A stretch of 11,254 nt of DNA from an uncultured Collinsella sp. (lineage in GTDB: Bacteria; Actinomycetota; Coriobacteriia; Coriobacteriales; Coriobacteriaceae): the NCBI GenBank assembly GCA_900541015.1, contig UQIB01000045.1, positions 1 through 11,254 on the forward strand, read 5' to 3'. The position numbers and the translations under genes were made by a program. The notes beneath the pieces are model-generated. The model worked only from the letters and a program-made list of their open reading frames with translations. It did no database searches and was not told where the DNA came from. This document shows positions 1-5,725 of the stretch, piece after piece. Within the stretch, counting starts at the first letter, position 1, and each line of letters begins with the position of its first letter.

Positions 1-189
1 GGCGACACCGACATCAACATCATCGACACCGCCGAGTTCGCGATCCCCGGCCTTGACGACGAGTTCCGCGTCATCGTGTCTCCGTGGATCCTCTCCTCGC
101 TGATCACCGATCGCCTTGCCGCTTACTACGAGACGGTCACCAAGCACAACCTCAACTACCGTCGTTACTATCACCAGTTCGACTACTAA
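1..189 (+). CDS. SIS-domain sugar-phosphate isomerase/deglycase-like protein, C-terminal part (partial)
   Basis: An open frame runs from base 1 to a TAA at 187-189 and gives the last 62 residues of a protein whose start lies outside the window. The segment reads as the end of a SIS (sugar isomerase) fold: a short beta/acidic stretch (EFAIPGLDDEFRVIVSPW), a helix (ILSSLITDRLAAYYETV), and the basic-aromatic end YRRYYHQFDY. Similar RRY-type endings occur in FrlB/Gfr-type deglycases, which split 6-phosphorylated Amadori compounds into glucose-6-phosphate and an amine. The identification is by resemblance and by context: a mannose-family PTS follows at once and an FrlC-like epimerase comes after it. 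An AgaS-type amino-sugar isomerase or another SIS protein remains possible. The SIS core that would show the substrate-binding serine/threonine residues is not visible. The reading frame is secure; the specific function is moderate. Confidence 0.6.
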   Translation, partial: GDTDINIIDTAEFAIPGLDDEFRVIVSPWILSSLITDRLAAYYETVTKHNLNYRRYYHQFDY

Positions 190-224
190 TCGGTGACAAA
201 TAAGCTACTGATCAAGAAGCATCC

Positions 225-253
225 TGCCCGGGCGCATGCGTCCGGGCATTTTT
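225..253 (+). terminator. Intrinsic terminator between SIS gene and EIIA
   Basis: TGCCCGGGC (225-233) pairs with GTCCGGGCA (240-248) in a 9 bp GC-rich stem that includes one G-T wobble. The loop is six bases and TTTTT follows at 249-253. This is a textbook Rho-independent terminator 36 bp after the upstream stop and only 30 bp before the EIIA start codon. That leaves no room for a separate promoter between terminator and gene, so it probably sets partial readthrough or acts as a regulated attenuator. Confidence 0.85.
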
Positions 254-270
254 ATGCCGAAATTCGCAAG

Positions 271-277
271 AAAGGGG
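271..277 (+). promoter_or_regulatory. Shine-Dalgarno site fixing the EIIA start
   Basis: AAAGGGG lies six bases before the ATG at 284. The longer in-frame ATG at 236 lies inside the terminator hairpin and has no ribosome binding site, so 284 is the start. Confidence 0.8.
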
Positions 278-283
278 AATCGA

Positions 284-700
284 ATGAGGCAGTTTATCGT
301 TGCATCCCATGCCCATTTTGCGTCTGGAATCGTCGAGAGCATTGGGCTGCTTTCCGGCGAGCGCGAAAACGTCCATGCGCTCTCTATGTATGTCGACGGA
401 AACGAGGACCTGACCAAGGAGGCCGCAGCGATTCTGGACGGCTTTGCCGCGGACGATGAGGTCGTTGTTTGCACCGACCTCTTTGGCGGCAGTGTCAACA
501 ACGAGTTCACCAAGATCGTCCAGACGCGTCCCAACACGCACCTCGTGACCAATATGAACCTGCCGCTCCTTATTCAGCTGCTGTTCGTGCCCGAATCCAC
601 CCCGATCGATGAGGCCATTCGCCAGATCGTCGAGGCGGACGACACCAAGGTCAAGTACGTCAACGACCTGCTGGGGCAGGCCGAACTCGATGAGTTTTAA
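284..700 (+). CDS. PTS mannose-family EIIA component
   Basis: This 138-residue cytoplasmic phosphocarrier accepts a phosphate from HPr and passes it to EIIB. It begins MRQFIVASHAHFASGI, in which His9 aligns with the active-site histidine near residue 10 of EIIA-Man proteins. Further in, around residues 59-70, CTDLFGGSVNNEF matches the conserved D-x-x-GGSPFN stretch of the family. Length is normal for a stand-alone EIIA domain. The start at 284 is chosen for its AAAGGGG ribosome binding site; an in-frame ATG 48 bp upstream would place the N-terminus inside a terminator hairpin. EIIB follows after 17 bp. The neighbouring SIS and FrlC-like genes suggest a fructoselysine- or glucoselysine-type substrate, as in the Salmonella gfr system. 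Other sugars handled by mannose-family PTSs cannot be excluded. The family call is firm; the substrate is inferred. Confidence 0.92.
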   Translation: MRQFIVASHAHFASGIVESIGLLSGERENVHALSMYVDGNEDLTKEAAAILDGFAADDEVVVCTDLFGGSVNNEFTKIVQTRPNTHLVTNMNLPLLIQLLFVPESTPIDEAIRQIVEADDTKVKYVNDLLGQAELDEF

Positions 701-717
701 CCACTAGGGAGCACATC

Positions 718-1188
718 ATGATTCAGATGATTCGTGTAGATTATCGACTGCTTCACGGCCAGGTTGCCGTTAGCTGGACCTCGGCTCTGGGTGCCGACTG
801 CATCCTGCTGGTGAGCGACACGGTCCTCAATGACAAGCTTCGTCTGCAGGCCCTGTCCCTTGCAAAGCCGGAGGGCTGCAAGGTCGTTGTCAAAAACACC
901 GAGGACGCCGTCAAGGCGCTCCAGAGCGGTGTGACCGACAAGTACAAGCTCTTCGTGGTTTGCGAGACGATCCAGCAGGCCGGTGCCGTCGCCAAGGCGA
1001 TGGGGATCAAGAAGATCAACCTCGGCAATGTTGCCTTTAGCGAGGACGCCCGCCAGGTCTCGACCAGCGTATTTCTCACGCCCGAAAACGAGGCATACGT
1101 CAAAGAGCTGCTCGGCGAGGGCTATGAGCTGTTCATTCAGATGATTCCGGCAGATGCGAAGACTGACGCCGCGAAGGTCATCGGTTAG
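718..1188 (+). CDS. PTS mannose/fructose/sorbose-family EIIB component
   Basis: This 156-residue cytoplasmic EIIB takes phosphate from EIIA onto a histidine and donates it to the sugar during transport through EIIC/EIID. The N-terminus MIQMIRVDYRLLHGQV carries the family signature R-x-D-x-R-L-x-HGQV, and His13 is the expected phosphorylation site. The later KKINLGNVAF (about residues 97-106) and the hydrophobic strand FIQMIPAD fit the Rossmann-like EIIB-Man fold. Its length is normal for a free EIIB. AGGGAG at 706-711 gives a good ribosome binding site for the ATG at 718. The gene lies 17 bp after EIIA and 8 bp before EIIC, so the subunits are almost certainly co-transcribed. The aromatic Tyr9 (RVDYRLLHG, where many homologues have RIDDRLIHG) is a mild deviation next to the active site. 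Confidence 0.95.
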   Translation: MIQMIRVDYRLLHGQVAVSWTSALGADCILLVSDTVLNDKLRLQALSLAKPEGCKVVVKNTEDAVKALQSGVTDKYKLFVVCETIQQAGAVAKAMGIKKINLGNVAFSEDARQVSTSVFLTPENEAYVKELLGEGYELFIQMIPADAKTDAAKVIG

Positions 1189-1196
1189 GGGCCATC

Positions 1197-1988
1197 ATGG
1201 TTATCAAGACAATCCTGATTTTCCTGATCGCCCTTTTGGGTTATTCCGAGTGGCTGACGGGCACGAGCTACCTCCAGCGCCCGATCGTGCTCGGACCTCT
1301 GGTTGGCCTTGTCATGGGCGACATGGTGACCGGCACGATCATGGGCGCCACGATGGAGCTTGCCATGGTCGGCGCCATCTCGGTCGGCGCGTATAACCCG
1401 CCCGATACGATTTCCGGAACCATCCTGGGTGTGTCGCTTGCCATGCAGGCCGGCGCGGACGCTTCGGCGGCCCTGACCCTGGGCATTCCCATCGCAACGA
1501 TCGTCCTGGCGCTCGATACGGCCCTGGGCCAGCCGGTCATGCTGCTGCTGGTGCACCGTATCGACAAAAACGTCGAGGACGGGGACACCAAGGCCATCAC
1601 GCGCAACATGCTCATCGCCGGTTACGCGCAGAGCTGGTGCGGCCTGCTGATTATTCCCCTGGCATTCTTCTTTGGCGCCGACGCTGTTGCCAGCCTGCTC
1701 AACATCATTCCCGATTTCGTTCAGACCGGTATGGATGTCGCCGCCGCCTTCTTGCCTGCACTCGGCTTTGCGATGCTGGCTCAGATGATCATGAACAAAA
1801 CGGTGGCTCCGTTCTTCTTCGCTGGCTTCTTCCTCGTCGCCTACTTTGGCATTAGCACGACGGGCGTGGCAATCTTTGCCGCAATCATCGTCGTCGCGAT
1901 GACGGTTTTGGGTGACAAGAAAAAGGCGGAGCAGCCCGCAGTGGCAACCGAGGATCCTGCGATTGGGAGTGGGTTCGATGAGTTTTAA
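1197..1988 (+). CDS. PTS mannose-family EIIC membrane component
   Basis: This 263-residue integral membrane subunit, with EIID, forms the sugar channel of a mannose-family PTS. It is strongly hydrophobic, with membrane stretches at roughly residues 3-20, 30-65, 73-110, 139-160, 175-198 and 202-240. It carries the family's glycine-rich motif GPLVGLVMGDMVTGTIMGAT at about 33-52. The segment NPPDTISGTILG (about 67-78) and the glutamine-proline LGQPVM also fit EIIC-Man. The charged tail from about residue 241 (DKKKAEQ...) is probably cytoplasmic. The start follows the EIIB stop closely, with AGGGG at 1187-1191 overlapping that stop codon. Its 3' end overlaps EIID by 11 bp, pointing to translational coupling and balanced C:D stoichiometry. 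Confidence 0.94.
   Translation: MVIKTILIFLIALLGYSEWLTGTSYLQRPIVLGPLVGLVMGDMVTGTIMGATMELAMVGAISVGAYNPPDTISGTILGVSLAMQAGADASAALTLGIPIATIVLALDTALGQPVMLLLVHRIDKNVEDGDTKAITRNMLIAGYAQSWCGLLIIPLAFFFGADAVASLLNIIPDFVQTGMDVAAAFLPALGFAMLAQMIMNKTVAPFFFAGFFLVAYFGISTTGVAIFAAIIVVAMTVLGDKKKAEQPAVATEDPAIGSGFDEF
1965..1969 (+). promoter_or_regulatory. Shine-Dalgarno site fixing the EIID start
   Basis: GGGAG lies eight bases before the ATG at 1978, inside the end of EIIC. The longer in-frame candidate at 1912 would overlap EIIC by 77 bp and would add a basic 22-residue extension absent from the EIID family. Confidence 0.65.
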
Positions 1989-2814
1989 GTTTGAGTCTTC
2001 TTACGACGGGCTGATTTCCCGCGCAGACCTTAAGAAGCTGTTCTGGCGCTCGATTCCCTATGAGCATTCGTGGAACTACGAGCGTATGGGCCATATCGGC
2101 TTTATGTGGGCCCTTATGCCGATCCTTCGCAAGCTGTATCCGCAGGATGCGGACTTTAAGGCCGCCCTTAAGCGCCATATGGAGCTCTATAACGTCACGC
2201 CGTACATCTCGACGCTCCCCATGTCCATCGCCGCTGCAATGGAGGAGGTCAACGCTACTGACGATAGCTTTGACACGAGCGCGATCTCTAATGTCAAGCT
2301 TGCTTTGATGGGACCGCTGTCCGGCGTGGGCGATGCCTTCTACTGGGGCACGCTGCGAATTTTGGCAACGGGTGTCGGCACGTCGCTGGCGCTGCAGGGC
2401 TCCATTCTTGGCCCGATTTTGTTCCTGCTCGTGTTCAACGTCCCTCACTACATCATCCGTTACCTGCTGACGTTTGTGGGATATCGCTTTGGCTCGGACA
2501 TGATCAGCAAGGTCCAGGAATCGGGCATTATGGACACGATCGTCAAGATGGCCTCTATCATGGGCGCCATGGTAATCGGTGCTATGACCATGGAGATGGT
2601 CACCGTGGACATTCCGCTCATGGTCGGCGCGGGCGATGGTGCTCAGACGCTGGCCGAGCTGCTCAACGGAATCTTCCCGGGCTTTGTCACGATGGGGCTG
2701 TTTGGAATCGTCTATCTCATGCTCAAGAAGAAGATGAATCCGCTGCTCATCATGCTTGTGATCCTGCTCGTGAGTATCGCTGGCGCGTTCTTTGGAGTGC
2801 TTGGTGTCCAGTAG
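1978..2814 (+). CDS. PTS mannose-family EIID membrane component
   Basis: This 278-residue EIID partner of the EIIC channel belongs to a family found only in mannose-type PTSs. The N-terminal block from Leu16, LKKLFWRSIPYEHSWNYERM, is the family hallmark (x-FWRS...SWNYERM). GPLSGVGDAFYWGTLR near residues 105-120 is the second conserved stretch. Hydrophobic segments follow, with C-terminal membrane helices around 230-245 and 252-275 separated by the basic LKKKMNP turn. The start at 1978 is preferred because it begins the conserved region and has a GGGAG site. It overlaps the EIIC stop by 11 bp. The gene ends 34 bp before a strong intrinsic terminator, so the A-B-C-D block forms one transcription unit with at most partial readthrough into the epimerase. 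Confidence 0.94.
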   Translation: MSFKFESSYDGLISRADLKKLFWRSIPYEHSWNYERMGHIGFMWALMPILRKLYPQDADFKAALKRHMELYNVTPYISTLPMSIAAAMEEVNATDDSFDTSAISNVKLALMGPLSGVGDAFYWGTLRILATGVGTSLALQGSILGPILFLLVFNVPHYIIRYLLTFVGYRFGSDMISKVQESGIMDTIVKMASIMGAMVIGAMTMEMVTVDIPLMVGAGDGAQTLAELLNGIFPGFVTMGLFGIVYLMLKKKMNPLLIMLVILLVSIAGAFFGVLGVQ

Positions 2815-2847
2815 AGTATCCGTCATAATGAGAACAATGTAAGAGGG

Positions 2848-2881
2848 GGGCGTCGCGCACACTGTGCTGCGGCGCCCTTTT
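2848..2881 (+). terminator. Intrinsic terminator after EIID
   Basis: GGGCGTCGCGCAC (2848-2860) pairs with GTGCTGCGGCGCCC (2864-2877) around the three-base loop ACT, with one wobble and one bulged T. TTTT follows at 2878-2881. It is among the longest hairpins in the window and sits only 17 bp before the epimerase start codon, so expression of the next gene would need readthrough or anti-termination. Confidence 0.85.
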
Positions 2882-2885
2882 GCCG

Positions 2886-2893
2886 AAAGGTGG
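2886..2893 (+). promoter_or_regulatory. Shine-Dalgarno site fixing the epimerase start
   Basis: AAAGGTGG ends five bases before the ATG at 2899. The in-frame GTG at 2890 lies inside this element and has no ribosome binding site of its own, so ATG 2899 is preferred. Confidence 0.65.
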
Positions 2894-2898
2894 ACAAG

Positions 2899-3735
2899 AT
2901 GGAGTATCCGCAGCTTGCCGTCATGAATATCAGCCATCGTTATTTTGACCTCGAGGAATTCTTTTCTTCGGCAGCAGCCTCGGGCTACACGTGTTGCGAA
3001 CTTTGGACCGGGGCGATGCATCTGTATGTCGATTGCCATGGATACGATTCGCTCGAGCAGGTGCGGGAGCTGTCGCAGCGGTATGGGGTTCGGATTGTGG
3101 GGCTTTGTCCCGAACAGAACAACCCCAAGCCGTGGAATATCGCGGCGCGCGGGAATGAGGCACGTGCCCGCACACTCGCGTACTTTAAGAACGTTGTGGA
3201 TATTGCGGCGGAACTTGGAGCCGAGCAGGTCATGGTCTCGAGTGGCTGGGCATTTTTGAACGAGCCAATCGAGGACGCGTGGGGTCGCAGCGCCTCGATG
3301 CTGCGTGCGATTGCCGAGCATGCGGGAGAGCGCGGCGTGCGACTGGTGCTCGAGGCCCTACAGCCAGTTGAGTCGATGATCGTGAACTCGGCAGCCGATA
3401 CGAAGCGCATGATCGAGGCGGTTGATCATCCGGCACTTAAGGCGTGTCTGGATTTGGGCGCTATGGCGGTGGCGGGGGATACCATCGACGATTATTTCGA
3501 TCTGCTTGGCGATGATGTCGCCCACGTGCATTTTGTCGATGTTGCGGCAGATGGCACGACGCATCTTGCCTGGGGTGACGGGGACCGCGATATGCGCGCC
3601 GACCTGGATAGGCTGGTGGCGCGCGGCTATCGCGGAGTTGTTTCGGCCGAGACCTATGACTGGCGCTATTTTGCCGACCCCGCAGCTGCCGATGCGCAGG
3701 TAATGGCAGAATATCGTCGTGCGATTGGCGCCTAG
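2899..3735 (+). CDS. FrlC-like sugar(-phosphate) 3-epimerase, xylose-isomerase-like TIM barrel
   Basis: This 278-residue protein of the AP-endonuclease-2/xylose-isomerase-like TIM-barrel family resembles E. coli FrlC, which interconverts fructoselysine and psicoselysine. Shared features include CCELWTGAMHLY early in the barrel (FrlC: IEIWGGRPHAF) and GLCPEQNNPKPWN near 68-80 (FrlC: a P-E-x-N turn). The four expected metal ligands are Glu152 (LVLEALQP), Asp185 (ACLDLGAM), His211 (HVHFVDV) and Glu251 (VSAETYDW), the arrangement of tagatose/psicose 3-epimerases. Length is typical and there is no signal peptide. The gene sits 84 bp after EIID with a terminator between them. FrlC acts on the unphosphorylated compound, yet a PTS would deliver a 6-phosphate, so the substrate may be phosphorylated here or the enzyme may serve another route. 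Other 3-epimerases such as L-ribulose-5-phosphate or tagatose types are alternatives. The family is firm; FrlC function is moderate. Confidence 0.85.
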   Translation: MEYPQLAVMNISHRYFDLEEFFSSAAASGYTCCELWTGAMHLYVDCHGYDSLEQVRELSQRYGVRIVGLCPEQNNPKPWNIAARGNEARARTLAYFKNVVDIAAELGAEQVMVSSGWAFLNEPIEDAWGRSASMLRAIAEHAGERGVRLVLEALQPVESMIVNSAADTKRMIEAVDHPALKACLDLGAMAVAGDTIDDYFDLLGDDVAHVHFVDVAADGTTHLAWGDGDRDMRADLDRLVARGYRGVVSAETYDWRYFADPAAADAQVMAEYRRAIGA

Positions 3736-3736
3736 G

Positions 3737-3764
3737 TGGGGTTGGGTTGCGGCAACCTACCCTA
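3737..3764 (+). terminator. Probable terminator after the epimerase gene
   Basis: TGGGGTTGGGTTG (3737-3749) folds on CAACCTACCCTA (3753-3764) with a three-base loop and one bulged T. A short TGTTTCC follows. The stem is good but the U-tract is weak. Its position two bases after the stop codon supports a terminator for the sugar operon. Confidence 0.5.
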
Positions 3765-3820
3765 TGTTTCCAAATGAATACGGTGTGAGCGGCTGCGACG
3801 GATTTTCCCCGCAAGCACTC

Positions 3821-3834
3821 TAGTATGCTAAAGT
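3821..3834 (+). promoter_or_regulatory. Weak promoter-like element ahead of the his operon
   Basis: In the 169 bp between the epimerase and hisZG, the AT-rich stretch TAGTATGCTAAAGT stands out. TATGCT at 3824-3829 or TAGTAT at 3821-3826 each match four of six -10 positions. No convincing -35 lies 16-18 bp upstream (GATTTTCC at 3801-3808 is the nearest). If real, transcription would start near 3836, at the base of the hairpin that follows. I found no T-box, no histidine-codon leader peptide and no obvious operator. Confidence 0.35.
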
Positions 3835-3837
3835 ACC

Positions 3838-3869
3838 CAGAAGACCGGCGGAGCTATGCCGGTCTTCTG
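3838..3869 (+). terminator. Perfect 12 bp hairpin in the hisZG leader (terminator or 5' stem-loop)
   Basis: CAGAAGACCGGC (3838-3849) pairs without mismatch with GCCGGTCTTCTG (3858-3869) around an eight-base loop. TTCTAT follows. The U-run is poor, so it is either a second, weak terminator for the sugar operon or, if transcription starts near 3836, a stabilising stem-loop at the 5' end of the his mRNA. The 35 bp between it and the hisZG start contain the Shine-Dalgarno site. Confidence 0.5.
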
Positions 3870-3890
3870 TTCTATACGAAACACAGCATG

Positions 3891-3896
3891 AGGAGG
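3891..3896 (+). promoter_or_regulatory. Shine-Dalgarno site of hisZG
   Basis: A full AGGAGG lies eight bases before the ATG at 3905. It is contained in a six-codon frame (3888-3908, MRRLTR) whose TGA overlaps the hisZG ATG. That tiny frame has no ribosome binding site and no histidine codons, so it is not a classical his leader peptide. Confidence 0.8.
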
Positions 3897-3904
3897 CTCA
3901 CCAG

Positions 3905-5620
3905 ATGACGGCCACACCGTGGGGATTCCGGGACATATTGCCCGAGGAGGCTCAGGCGCGCGAGGAGATTGCGCTGACGGTGAAGGGCTGCTTTAGGGAG
4001 CATCATTACCTTCCGGTCGAGACGCCGCTGCTCGAGGACAAGGGCTCGCTTGAGGAGGGCGGCCGCATTGCGGACACGCCGTTTAAGCTCTTTGATGACG
4101 ACGGTCGCCTGCTGGTGGTCCGTCCCGACAACACGCTGCCTATCGTACGCTTGGTTTCGACCCGCATGCGCGCGGCCGACCTGCCCCTGCGCCTGCGCTA
4201 CGAGGCGCCGGTGGTTCGCGAGTGCCAGCGCAATGCCGGTGGCTCGCGTCAGTTTACGCAGCTGGGCTTTGAGCTTATCGGTGCGGGCGATACCGCGGGC
4301 GATGTCGAGATCGTCTCGCTCGTGGCCGAGACCGTGCGTAAGCTGGCACTGCCCGATGCGCGCATTATCGCAGGTAGCGTGCGTCCGTTTAAGGAGCTGC
4401 TCGCGGCGTGCGAGGATCGCAAGCTGGCCGCCGAGGCCCTGCGCTGCGTGCACGCCAACGACTTTGTGGGCCTCGATGCCCGCGTGGCGGCAAGCGTCGA
4501 GTCCGATGCCGTCAAGGCCGCCATTAGCGAGCTGCCGCGTCTGCACGGCGGTGCCGAGGTGCTCGACCGCGTGGACGCGCTGCTGGAGGCCGCCGGTATC
4601 GTCGCGCCGCTGACGCGCGAGCTGCGTGCCCTGGTCGAGGGCCTGGCACCCGAGGACGCCCAGGTGCTGTCGTTCGACTTCTCCATCATGAACTCTTTCG
4701 ATTACTACACGGGTCTGGTCTTTAAGGCCTATGCCGGCGGCCTGCCCGATCCGGTCGGTTCGGGCGGACGCTACGACTCCATCTTTACCGGCGCATTTGG
4801 CGACGGCATCGAGGTACCGGCGGCGGGCTTTGCCTTTTCGCTCGAGCGTCTGGAGGCCGCGCGCACCTCGGCCGAGGACGCCGCTTCCGACGGCGATCAC
4901 GCCGTGGGTCGCGGCGCCGAGGGTCCGCTGCGCATCGCCGTGCCCAAGGGCTCGCTCAAGGCCGATACGCTCGACGTGCTCGAGGCCGCGGGCTTGGACG
5001 TCTCTGAGCTGCGTGACCCCGGCCGTCACCTGATTGTGCGCGGTCGCGACACGCGTGCCAGCGAGGGCACGGCCGGCGATATCGAGTTTGTCATCGTGCG
5101 TCCCAGCGATGCGCCTGCCTTTGTGGGTTGCGGCGGTGCCGATTGCGGCATCTGCGGCTGGGACTCGCTCATCGAGGCAGACCTCAACCTGCTGCAGCTG
5201 GTCGACCTGGGCTATGGCCTGTGCACCTTTATCGAGGCGGAGCCCGCACGGCGCGCCGGTCAGGCCGAGCGCAACTATGCTCGCCGCGGGTCGCTTCGCG
5301 TGGCCACCAAGTATCCGCACATCGCGAGCGCCTGGTATGCCGAGCGAGGCGTGAACGCCGACATCGTTTCGCTGCACGGCAACATCGAGCTGGGCCCCAT
5401 CGTCGGCATGACCGATCGCATCGTGGACATTACCGCCACGGGTGCCACGCTACGCGACAACGACCTGGTCATTACCGGTCGCATCATGGACTGCACGGCC
5501 CGTTTCTTTGTCAATCCAGGTGCCGCGCGCCTGGATTCGCGCGTACGCAATCTGGCAGATCGTCTGGCCGCGGCCGTGAAGGACAAGCATTTTGAGCCCG
5601 TTGCGGGCTCGGCACAATAG
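3905..5620 (+). CDS. hisZG: HisZ-HisG fusion: ATP phosphoribosyltransferase with its regulatory domain on one chain
   Basis: This 571-residue protein joins two usually separate polypeptides. Residues 1-320 are HisZ-like, a histidyl-tRNA-synthetase paralogue that activates and feedback-regulates short-form HisG. Visible features are motif 2 (RYEAPVVRECQRN...QFTQLGFELIG, 98-126), FDYYTGLVFKAY (265-276), GGRYDSIF (287-294) and PAAGFAFSLERL (305-316). The synthetase-type RGLDYY arginine is replaced (NSFDYY) and the anticodon domain is missing, as expected for HisZ and not HisS. A linker of about 20 residues (321-340) leads to short-form HisG (341-571), which condenses ATP and PRPP in the first, committed step of histidine synthesis. 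It shows IAVPKGSL (344-351), VRPSDAP (398-404) and the PRPP loop DRIVDITATGATL (504-516). Unusual are three cysteines, 409, 414 and 417, in the strand normally reading GADLGIVGKD. The gene heads the his operon and has a full Shine-Dalgarno site. Both identities are firm. Confidence 0.95.
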   Translation: MTATPWGFRDILPEEAQAREEIALTVKGCFREHHYLPVETPLLEDKGSLEEGGRIADTPFKLFDDDGRLLVVRPDNTLPIVRLVSTRMRAADLPLRLRYEAPVVRECQRNAGGSRQFTQLGFELIGAGDTAGDVEIVSLVAETVRKLALPDARIIAGSVRPFKELLAACEDRKLAAEALRCVHANDFVGLDARVAASVESDAVKAAISELPRLHGGAEVLDRVDALLEAAGIVAPLTRELRALVEGLAPEDAQVLSFDFSIMNSFDYYTGLVFKAYAGGLPDPVGSGGRYDSIFTGAFGDGIEVPAAGFAFSLERLEAARTSAEDAASDGDHAVGRGAEGPLRIAVPKGSLKADTLDVLEAAGLDVSELRDPGRHLIVRGRDTRASEGTAGDIEFVIVRPSDAPAFVGCGGADCGICGWDSLIEADLNLLQLVDLGYGLCTFIEAEPARRAGQAERNYARRGSLRVATKYPHIASAWYAERGVNADIVSLHGNIELGPIVGMTDRIVDITATGATLRDNDLVITGRIMDCTARFFVNPGAARLDSRVRNLADRLAAAVKDKHFEPVAGSAQ

Positions 5621-5657
5621 CGCGAGCACGCACGGGCGTCCCAACGTCTGGGCTGCG

Positions 5658-5692
5658 GGCCGATTGGCGCCGCCGCCCGGCCTCTCGTTTTT
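5658..5692 (+). terminator. Possible weak terminator/attenuator between hisZG and hisD
   Basis: In the 105 bp gap, GGCCG (5658-5662) and GGCG (5666-5669) pair with CGCC (5674-5677) and CGGCC (5678-5682), leaving ATT bulged. TTTTT at 5688-5692 follows after five bases. The bulge and the displaced U-tract make strong termination unlikely. It could tune hisD expression relative to hisZG. Confidence 0.3.
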
Positions 5693-5725
5693 CGAACACA
5701 ACCTCGACCGATAGGGGATACCGAT

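Noticed and set aside
236..283. A longer EIIA starting at ATG 236
   Set aside because: The ATG is inside a terminator hairpin and has no ribosome binding site. The family N-terminus begins at 284.
1912..1977. A longer EIID starting at 1912
   Set aside because: It would overlap EIIC by 77 bp and add a basic extension not seen in EIID. The ATG at 1978 has a GGGAG site.
1885..3321. A 478-codon open frame on the minus strand, and similarly long minus-strand frames at 3872-5377 and 5450-6817
   Set aside because: They lie antisense to well-identified genes and are explained by GC-rich codon bias, which removes stop codons from the opposite strand. Their translations are low-complexity Arg/His/Gly/Ala-rich, with no recognisable domain.
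3736..3904. Classical his leader peptide or T-box riboswitch before hisZG
   Set aside because: No run of histidine codons and no T-box consensus (AGGGUGG-like) are present. The region is also short for a T-box leader. The six-codon frame at 3888-3908 has no histidine and no ribosome binding site.
3905..4870. N-terminal half as a genuine histidyl-tRNA synthetase (HisS)
   Set aside because: The HisRS-type RGLDYY arginine is replaced (NSFDYY) and the anticodon-binding domain is absent. It is fused to HisG in a his operon, which fits HisZ.
5621..5725. A small gene in the gap between hisZG and hisD
   Set aside because: No frame with a start, ribosome binding site and reasonable length is present. 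The gap holds only a weak hairpin.
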